Positions 1 through 11,100 of a stretch of 64,000 nt of DNA are shown piece after piece. Origin of the DNA: Microvelia longipes (taxonomy: Eukaryota > Arthropoda > Insecta > Hemiptera > Veliidae); the NCBI GenBank assembly GCA_018340805.1, contig JACMZG010001911.1:35551248-35615247 (forward strand), in the 5' to 3' direction. Position 1 is the first letter of the stretch, and every line of letters begins with the position of its first letter. The notes beneath the pieces are model-generated. The model was not told the origin of the DNA. It worked only from the letters and a program-made list of their open reading frames with translations, and searched no databases. The position numbers were made by a program, and so were the translations under genes.

Positions 1-1304
1 AAGATTGTTGGCCCAATACGTGGTTTAAAATTTTTATTAGGCTCAATTATGGGTAGTGTTAAACTTTCTTTTTTTAAATATTTTATTAAAATCTTTGTTT
101 CTAATTAGATGAAGTATCTAATTAGTATGGATAATTTATAGTACTTATATATATTCTGCATATAGCTTTTAGGGCAGTAAATGTTGAAAATCGACTTTTA
201 TTTAGCTAGAACATCGAGAATAACTTGTTTTTATAGTTATATTCTCGTTGAGAACCAGAATATAAGATTTCTATTAAATACTTGAACAAGACGAAGTTAT
301 AGCGGGTATCATCATATCTCTAGACGCGCAATTATGTTTCAATTACATTATATACTAAATTACGTAGAGAGTGGTTTTTTATATTGTTCACAAAGATTAT
401 AAAAATTTAACTTTTTTTCTTCGCTTTCTACCGCAAAAAAATAATTAATTAATAGTAATTAGAATATTAATTAAGAGTAATTAATTATTATTTAATTCAG
501 AATTTTTTTTCACGGTTAAATTATTACAATAGTTCTCAGAAGTGCCCATGCCCCCGAAAATCAAAATATACGTCTTACTAACGTATTACCTCTTCTGAAT
601 ACCTCTTCTTCTGAATTAGATTGCTTTCAAGAAAACCCCGTTAGGTTAAATAGATATTTAAAATAGTAAACTAGCTAGGCTTTTGTTGGCATGTTGATCA
701 TTTGTAATAAATATTTTTTGGTAATTATTACAAAATATAATGAAATAAATAAATTGAAATTTAAAATGGTTTATTGTACAGACTGTACAAAACAATACAC
801 ATACTTCTAAAAGTCAGCTAAGATTAGATGCGTATCAGTGCATTACAATGTAAAATACCAGACACTTGACCCATCACTAACCAGCAAAAATAATTTGCTG
901 GGCAAAAAAATCAAGTATACGAAAGGAATTCGCCCAACGGAATCTTATCGCACCAAGCTATAATAAAACCCTGAATAATTAAAAATTATTTAAAAACTTA
1001 TGGATAAACCAGGATTTAAACCAGGTGTCTCTAGTTTTACTTTTTTTGACTTTGGACTAGTTTCATTCGGCTCAGCGCCTCTCAATTTTGCCATATCGTA
1101 AATTTTTCCGGTTATTTCGGTTTTCAGTGATTTTTATGGTGGTGGTGGTGTTTTTTTGTGGTGGTGGACTTATCGAGTTCGGGCCACCTTACCTGTCATT
1201 AATATGATCAATGCATAAATTGGATACCCCACCTTTTGCAATAATTCCATCGCAGAGCTAGTTGAAATAAAAAGTTTAATTAATTTTATTTGTCCTGTTT
1301 TCAG
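1..1304. other. Upstream region, no gene seen
   Basis: AT-rich sequence with no supported coding exon. A short GGT/GTG-rich stretch lies near 1138-1170. The region ends in a pyrimidine-rich 3' splice site whose AG is at 1303-1304, directly before the ATG of the corin-like gene. That implies at least one upstream 5' exon, noncoding or with an alternative N-terminus, which I could not locate. Confidence 0.5.
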
Positions 1305-4300
1305 ATGTCGCTGGGCAGATCGGATACGCCTTGTTCGATAGTGTCATCAGATAGCGATATTAGATTTACAAGAAAATTAAGCAATCAATACAGACCATGC
1401 TGTTGTGTCTCGGCGTTTCTTTTGTCATTTCTATTAATCTCTACGCTTGCATTATACGCTTTATGTAAGTAATCAGTTTTAAAATATTCTTAAAGTTAAA
1501 ACTATAAAAGAGAATTTAAAAACCCTAAGTCTTCACCCCTCCTTAATTTTTGAACTGCCCCCTCATAGGAGGGAAACTATTTAAAAAAAGCGTATGGCGT
1601 AAAGACTTGGTAACCTGCCTTTATTCTCAAGTCATTTAACAAAGCTCTGACCATCTCACCAAAAACAGTAAACTGGGTAAAATAGAACTCTATTTTACTT
1701 ATTTTATAAAATAACTATTTAAGAAAAGCGTATGGTGTAAAGACTTGGTAACCTGCCTTTATTCTCAAGTCATTTAACAAAACTCTGACCATCTCACCAA
1801 AAATAGTAAACTGGGTAAAATAGAACTCACGCTTATAAGTATTCACATCATGTTTGGACAGAAAATGCGTTAGTGAGAATGCTCCCCCTTAGTGCTCACA
1901 GGGGGAGCATTAAGCCAAAAAATTGTCGCCACCGTTATCAAGAAAAATAGTCGGGCATGGGACCACTTGATCCATAGAGAGTTTAAAAGTATTGGAGAAG
2001 CGTATAAAGTTTCTGTTTTTCTCTTTTAAGGTCCGTCTAGCATGCTTAATGTCAAATGTCAACAGACATTATTCTAGAAATGTTTTTATTTTCTTAGGAT
2101 TCATAAGTTACTAATCTCAACCAAAGTAAGAATAAAATTAAATATGTACAATTAATTACTACACTATAATAAACTGTTTATGATAATAAAATGTATATAA
2201 CCTGACGGTAGGAAGAATGTAGTAGTGCTACAAGTGCCCGAGGTAGTAGCAGTGGGGGTTGGATACACTATTTTACATGGGAAAGGCCTGATATAATCCT
2301 TCCCCTATAAATAAATTCCTTGGCGAGAATACATGCAGAGAGATATAAAGTACTTGACTTCTCTGAGTCACTTTTTCTGTTTGCGAGAATACTAGATGAG
2401 AAATGTCAAGTAGTCGACTTTTCTCAAATAGTATTTTCGCCAATACCTTAATTTATCCGAAAATTATGTGTATACTTATACTCGAGCAAGTTCTAGTAAT
2501 GTATCGAACCTTGATCCTATAAAAATCATAAACTAGGCAATAATGTTAGCATTCCAAAATAATGATGGTAAATTTGAACTCGTAAGTTGAGACTATTTTC
2601 GAAAGTCTTGCACCATTTTCCCTAATATTTTTAAAGATTTAATGTTGGTGCATTTGAAATGTGCCACCCTGTACACTATGCATTCAATTATATAAAAATA
2701 ACTTACGACCTTGAGGTCTTTAGTTATCATATTGAAAATTATTTCATCTTAATAATACTTTCACCTGCTGTTTCAGATAAATATCAAGAATTAGGAGGAG
2801 GTTCAAATGAAAAAATATTTTTAGGAGTACTGAGGATATCAAAAGGAGAATCATTCAGACCTGACTTGGCCGATCCTAGTACGGAATCTTTCAGGATAAA
2901 AGCTAGAGAGTACAGAGAAGGACTTAATTTGTGGCTTAGACGATCAGAACTTAGATCGGCTTTCATTAATTCTGATATTCTCGCATTTAACGGGTAAGAT
3001 TGTAATATTTATTTCTTCTCTATTAGGTACAATACTGATACTTATATACCGTTTTCTAGTGCTTTCGTTTACTTCAGAGACTTGAGATAGCAAGATATAC
3101 TGAAAAGGGCAAGATTTACTGAAAAGGGGCTAGATTTTGCACTTTGTTAAAATAAATATAGGTACGAAAAATCGGGTACGGGGTACCTCAGACCTTTTCC
3201 TCATCTTATCGATTTTTATACACGCTCATCTTAACCCATTAATACTCGCTTTGCTTGTCTTTAGACAGAAAAAACCCCTTAAAAAAATATCGGTTTCAAA
3301 AATTTTAGTGCAAACGCATTAATTTCCTCATAATTTTTTTAAAAAAGTAATGAACTTTTCTCTCTACGGTATAAGTGGGAAAAACAAAAGTACGGATTTT
3401 ATATTATTTTATTGAAATAAATAAATAATGATATCTTTTAATACGGATATAAATCTTTAATCTGAAATTAATCTTGGTAGGAAAACATAATAACCTAGTA
3501 CAAAAGGAATTAACAACAAAAATAGTTGAAATAAATAGGAAAATATTCTCATGTGATAAGGAATTACCAGTTATACGAGATATCTACTCTCATTAAGTGT
3601 AAATACTGAACACCATTCACTACCTTAGAAAATTATAGTTTTAATTCCATCATGTAAAAGAATAAGACAGTTGTTTAAACTGTATTTTTTGGGACAGATT
3701 GTTGATTGTTTCTCAATCTTTTAATTTTCCCATAAGTATTTATGCGCAATATTGATTCGCAGTTAATTTTCGGCCTTTGACCATTGTGTTTATATTTTGT
3801 GTTCATACTCTTTGCTTTAGTGTATAATTTGTGGACAAGCCAAGCGATTCCGAAGACGTGTTGATGTGTAAATTTAATGGCTTGTCTATTCTAAGGACAA
3901 GCGAAGCAAATCCAAAGCTGGGAGGATGAGCGTAGCGAATTCGTTGTGATGAGGAAAAGTTCTGAGGTACCCCGCACCCGATTGTTATATGTTATATTAA
4001 TCTGGCCTGAGCAGTATATGCGCGTATCTTCGTATTTGAACTATTTGTAAGACCTATGGACAATTAACATTTAAAAAATATTCAATAAGCAAACCACTAA
4101 CCTGAAGATGGTTCCTTTTTCGGCGGTTAAATCAAATTTACCATCAGGCAAGTCTATCTCAAGTCTCGCTCTCTTTTAAATCTACCTGTAATCAATTTCA
4201 AGTAGATTTTATAATTAAGTAATAAGTATATTTTTATTTAGGTCAAACTAAACAATATGTTTTGATAAAATGTTAAGAGAAATAACTCTTAACTTTAATT

Positions 4301-5122
4301 ATTCTACCACTTTAGCAAAAAAAGGAAAATATCAATGGCCACCTTTTTAAGAAAAAAAGATGGTTGACTTGGGAAAATCTTGGTGTGGCTTGACTTGAGA
4401 AAAAAGAAGCTGGGAGGCTTAATTTCTTGATGCATCCTAAATTTCTTGCAACAAATTTAGGCACAGCTATTTTGAGGCAATATAAACGAAAGTTGATATT
4501 GCCTCAAAAATAGCTTTGCCATTTTTTAGCTTGCCAAAAATATATTGCCTCAAAAAAGTGTAGACGAAAGTCTACACTTTTCTGCGAATGAGAAACAATG
4601 TGACTTACCATTACTATAGTTCAACCTTTTCTTTAACTAAATTATTATAACAAATATCTTACGGAATTGGGTTAAAATGTTTTAAATTAGCACTAATATA
4701 AAGAACGAATACACGCTAAAAAGTAAAACTCACCTAATATTACCAGCGTTTCCAATGAAATGATACTTAAGAAGATAATTCATTGAAAGCTCATGCACAG
4801 TTATTCCAATTTTAGACCAGACCATTTATTAATTTTTAACTATTTTTTAAGAGCCGTGTTTTTTATTTATTTACTCAATAAAATTTATTTTACTTTATGT
4901 TACTCAATAAAAAATTAACTAATGCTGATAGTGAGATAAAACTCGGCACATTTGTTGCTCCTTTATATGAATATGGAGACACTATCAAATTCATCGGTTT
5001 TATCAATAAATTTCAAATTGATTATTCGGTTTTATGATTTTTTTAAACTATAGCTGAGTTATTATTGCCTGTTAATGACTTCCTACAAAATATTTGTCCA
5101 GGTAGCACAACTAGACCCAAAG

Positions 5123-5193
<71 letters not shown>

Positions 5194-8100
5194 TTTTTTT
5201 GTTTTGTTGATTTTATTTATTAATTTTGTCTGTAGAGAAGAAAATGCTCCTGTTGTGGTGCATTTTAGTGCAAGATTTTCTCAGAGGAGAATCAGAGTGT
5301 CATCAGAAGATTTAGTGAGAGTTCTATCAAGAGAAACTAATTACTTTGGTAATAAGACGGTAGATCCTGAGAGTATCCACATTCACGAGGTAAACCTTAA
5401 TTTCATTTAAATTTAGATCTGTTGTAAATAAAATTGAAATTCAAGATAAGCTATCATAGTTACATATATGTCTGTAAAACCATTATTGAGCTTAAGTGAT
5501 AGTAATTAGGGAGAGGTGATCCTAGCAAGTAGGCCGCGTCTTTGGGCCCTTTTTGCTGACTCCTAAAGATAAAAGATAGTGTTCGATAACCTTATGAGTC
5601 CTAGTGCAGGAATTTTACGTCTAACCCAAAGAAGAGCCGCTACTTTTTACTCTTAAGTTCTCTAGCTTCAACTAGAAACAACACGTGCCTCACTGCCAGA
5701 TCAGGTTTTCCTGCTCTCGAAACCATAAGGCAGAAACATATATATTTAATATTAACTACTATTGAGGGTCCTAAATTTTGCCTCAACCCAGGTTCATTTA
5801 GGGTTAGGAATCTTTTACGAGTACCTGATATCGCACATGCTCGGAACCACCGACGTAACGTCCCTTTCACAACACGTGAAAGGATTCCCATCCCTCCCAT
5901 CTAAATTCTAGAGGCCCCGACCAGGATTGAACTCGGACTGCTGGGGTGGCAGGCGCAAGTGTTAACCATTACACCCCTAATTATTGAGCTTAATTTTAAC
6001 AATTTTTGTTATTATTGATATTGACAGGCTTTTGTTATTGCTATGATATTATTGGCCCTGCGAGTTGACCCCTAGTATTTTAAGACTGCTTTTATCTATT
6101 TTAAACATTTTTTAGGAAGTGCTTGGGGATGCTGAAAGAAGAGTACGAATGAGACAAGAAGAGTTAATTACTACAACACCATACATGCCTCCTGCAAGGA
6201 CATGTCATTCTATGGAGTTACCTTACTGCTCAGCAGCTTTGTTATCTAATGATACGTCATATCCTAATCTTGTAGGCCATCAAAATATTCAACAAGTTCT
6301 TGACCATGTCATTACTTTCAGGTATTTTTTCACCTGTTACAAAAAATTTAATATAAAGTTTGATTCTTATCTTTCAATGATATTACACCTGCCATTTTGT
6401 GCTACTGAAAGGATGTAATTTCATAGCCATAGATCACCAATAATTTTGTTAGTGAATTATCAGTAAACATAATTTTTGTTTTACAATGAAATCAATTTTT
6501 TACTCTAAAAATGAACGACAGTTCATTTGTGTACAAATAAATGTAGTATTCAGCTGAATTTCTTGCAGACTTTATTTATGGTGTGGACTTTACTACAGTT
6601 TTCAATTTTATGTATTATTATCACCTATGTATTACTCAAATAAATTGAAGTAATTTTGTTAAGATTGGCAAGGTAAAAGGCTTTTGTATTTATTTATTTA
6701 TTTTTATCACAAAAAACAGGTAGTGCCTCATTACAATAACAAAATATTAAAAGTTACAGTTCTATAATAAACTTAAAAAAAAAATAATATGGCTTAAAAT
6801 CATTATTTTAAAAATGCTTGTTGTGGTCAACTTTTGTCGTAGACCAAAGTAGTAGGCTGGTATTTTTTTAATATGTGGTTATTCCTTAATAAATAAATAT
6901 TTTCTCTCGATGAAATTAGATGTCACCATCAGCTTTTTCCAGTCCATAATCCCTGTTTTTGATTGAGAAAATATTTAACATGATTTTTAGTCACTTAATT
7001 TATGAAATTATATTCAACCCATAACTCTGTAAAGAGTTAGTATATTCTTTTCAAAAATAATTTCCAACCACCTCCTAAACAAGGCCTGGAATGCCACTGG
7101 ATTCTTAACTACATGATCATTATTTGATAGTGGTTCAGACTGTTATTAATTTAGTATAGTTTTACTCAATCTTAAGTTATGTTCTTGTAATATAATGCCC
7201 CATACTATTTTTTGACCTTAAATCACTTATTATTTTTAAACCTTTAATACATATTTAGATTTTTTAATGAATTTATTGCTTGTTTTGTATTAATTATTTA
7301 AATATTAACAACTTTTAATAAATTACAGGGAACTAGTGGATTCAGAATGTTACAGAATGACTTATGATTTTATCTGCAATATATTACAACCTCCGTGCTC
7401 TAATCAACTCATTTTACCATGTAGGAGTTTTTGCAAAGAGTTTTGGAATGGGTGTGGCCAGAGGATACCACCAGAGTTACAGCAAGCTCTTAATTGCTCT
7501 AATTTGCCAGAATATAGCGCTGAGCATCCTTCTTGCATACCTAAACCAGGTATATTTAATTAATAATTGCATTAATTTATTGTTTAATAGAATATATTTT
7601 ATTTATTAAGAAAAATAGAGCAAAGCATGTGCTCCATTTATATCAGTTGATAAAATAATAAATTGTAACCCTTACTTCAACTAGACTGTAATTCTACAAA
7701 AAAGAATATATTTCCACCAGCCTGCCAGAATTTTAAACTATCTTACACTATAATGAGGCATAAGCATATAATATTGCCTTATTATATCATAATATTTCTG
7801 ATTTTTCTTCTTGTATTTGATTGTGTACTGTATTTTCTTCTACGTAAAAGATCTCATGGTTGTAAATTTGAAATAAATAAATAATCCTATGCTATTGCAA
7901 GGAGGAGATACCCCTCATTATTTTACTTATTCAAACCAGGCCTGGTTTGAATAAGAAAGAATATGTTTTTACAGTTATGTAGTTTATTTTTCTTGTCACA
8001 ATTTATTTTTAATATTTTTTTAAAATAAATAACTTTATTTATGTCTAGGATGCCGAGCTTCGTTAGAAAGTACATTGGTGTGTGATGGGACTGCTGACTG

Positions 8101-11100
8101 TGCAGATTTAAGTGATGAAACATCTTGTTTCTATTGCTCAGGAGAATCACTACTGTGTACTAGAGATAGAACATGTATTCATCCTGATCAGAGATGTGAT
8201 GGACAACCAGATTGTTCTGATGGCTCAGATGAGAGAGCTTGCTGTAAGTTGTTACTATAAAATAAATAAATTAGTTCTGGGTCTAGCCAATGGGATGGGG
8301 ATGGTTCCAGTTATATTTTGTCTCTATGTTCTGTTTAAATATGAAAGCAGCATTGGCTGACGTTTGGAGAAAAGTATTGATGGAGGATAAAGCAACTTAG
8401 CTTTCCTCTACCGACTTTTTATACCTTTTATAGCTTTTTTATAGCATTTTATACTTTTATCTATGGGCAAAGAAGATATCACTGAGCCATCTACTAGAGG
8501 GCTCACTATTAATCTTTAAAAGTTATATGTATGTTTTACAGTGCTAAAAATTTAATCATCATTTTAATTTAAGTTGAAGCATCTTATCCTTAATCCACAA
8601 AATTGATATTTTAATTGTGATTTCTATAACAATTAAGTATTAACAAATTTATTTAAGTTTTGATTAAAAGCTATGCAAAAGTTATAAATATCTTATCATG
8701 AAAAACCTTATTTTAGTGAAGATGTCTCCTCCACTGAAATTAAATTTTATATGATGACAAATTAATACTTTTAATTGTATGATCACTTAGCTGATTAGAT
8801 TACATTGTCTACATGAAAATATTATTTATTGTCTTATTAATTGCCTTTTTTTATTGTATTTCTCTTTTGCAGTAAGACTAGATCCAGAAATGCATAGTGA
8901 AGCCACGCCAACTCGTTCAGTTCAAGCTAAGCATTATCATTCCTCAGGTAAAATATCTATTTAATATTTACCTAACCAAACTTCTTTTGTTATTTGTGAA
9001 ATAAAAGATGGAGTCCCTCAAGGAAGTATGCTTTCCCATATTTTACATCTCTGACCTATCTAGAACCATCTCAGAACATACACCTAAATCAGTTATATTT
9101 TTTTCGGTTGATTAAAATTTCTATCAGTCCACACAGATTCTACTCAGGATTTAAATATCACAGACGATCTTGATTCCCTTGAAGCACGAAGGATAAAATG
9201 GTCCTGTACTGCACGTTAACAGGGCTTTAGATAGCACATTAACTTGGGTAAACCACAAAAGTCAAAAATAATTTATTTATTAAGAAAAGCTGTCACATGA
9301 ATAATAACCCTACAGCATTGTACTTGCACTAATATGCTAAGGAATATTACCACCAGGTCATACTCCTCTTTACAACAAATTTAACTATTATAAGTTTACA
9401 AATAATGTAAACAAAAATCAATAAAGTCATGATAAAAAAATTTAATTTAATAACTGTTTAAATTATCAAAGAAATGAAACTTAAAAACATTTAATCCTGA
9501 TCTAAAATATACAATGGAGGTTTTGTGTTAAAAATACATATAAAATATATATTGTAGGATAAAAATGAAATATTGATTGTATGTTTAGGAAATGTTATAT
9601 TTCTTGAGAAAGGAGAGAAAGGGAAGTTGTGTGCTGATAATGTTAATTCTACTCTTCTACCCGATGAGAGGGAAGAAACCCTCAAAACTGTTGCTTCTTC
9701 ACTATGCAGGACACTTTCTTTTAGGTATGTTTGTATGAACTTTATTCGAGACATTATTTAGTTTTGATCTTTTTGAATAGATTTGCTAATTTTTAAAGAG
9801 CTTATTAGAGGGAAAAGAGAGCTAAACTAATAAGAAAACTAGAGCTTATAATAAATTGAAATTATTTATTATTTATTCTTGGAAATGCGACAAATTGTTT
9901 TAACTTTGCTATTAAAATATATGTGTAAGCATTGAATTAACCCTTTCTTTCTTTGTCTATTTTTAGGCAAGTAAAAGAAGTAAAGATAGTTGATGATAAA
10001 GAGGAGGCCACTAGATATGCTATTATGGAAGATCCTAAAGCTAGAGAGATATCATTCATTCCTTCTAAGTGTCATAATAAACAAGTATTAAGTATACATT
10101 GTTCCGAACCAGGTAAATCTATCATATATATTTAATTTCATTTAATACCATGTACTATAAATGTAATATAAAAAAATATATAATGTACTATAAAAGGTAA
10201 TATAAATAAGTGTTATTAACAAAAATAAGATTGCGGAAATTCCAGGCAATAATGGCTAAACAAATGATCACGTAGCATGGAGTCTTTAATAGACCCTGAA
10301 GTATTCAATAAGAAAAGGATGCATTAAGTTTTATAATAAATTATTTGTTAATTAAGCAATTTATTTTCCATCTTGAGAAGTAGTTCACGCAAAAGGCTTC
10401 GATTTAAATGAATCTGGAGCATTTTTTTTATTTCAAGGCAAAGGCTTGCTTTATAGTGTGTGTTGCTTTTTAATTGTGTATTTAAAATTTACAATTTGTG
10501 CCATTTAATAAGTGTAAATATGTATGTTCATATGCAATATTAAATATGTTCATAAAAAACTAACCGCCCAACTGTTATATTTGGCCTACATAACTATCTA
10601 TATTGTTAAGGCAACTTCTTCAATTAAATTTGTAATCTTTTCTCATTTACTGTGAACATGCGACAACCATGGAAGCCTCGGTTGCTCACTTTTCCTGATA
10701 ACCTTATTTTGAACAAACTTCTCTGCTTTTTTTCTTGCGTTTACTTTTAGATGTATTAACTCTTGTTTCTAGTGTGTTTTTCCAGGGTTAATGATTTTAA
10801 GCCATGGTTTGGCTTAGGCCTTTATTTCAATTTACAGACACGGTTCTTTTTATTTAAGACCTCCTAACCTTTGAAGTGATTTTGCTTATTATTATTTATA
10901 TTATTTAATAGCTTTCCAACTAAAAGTGGGATTAAAATTTACATAAAGTAAAATATCTCCTCCTAAATTTTAATATTTCTCTGTGAAGTATAAAAATCTA
11001 ATATGACACTTCTTATCTAATTTTAATTTTGCTATATTAAGCCTGGCTTCAACTTTGTATATATAAAACATAAAGTGAGAAGAACGATTTCAGATAATTG

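Noticed and set aside
2784..2966. 60-codon minus-strand frame
   Set aside because: It is antisense to the SEA-domain exon of the corin-like gene.
5640..5900. 86-codon minus-strand gene
   Set aside because: It falls inside the SINE-like element and shows no protein family features.
5905..5985. tRNA gene on the minus strand
   Set aside because: A- and B-box-like parts are present, but a long non-tRNA body follows and the stems are imperfect; called as a SINE.
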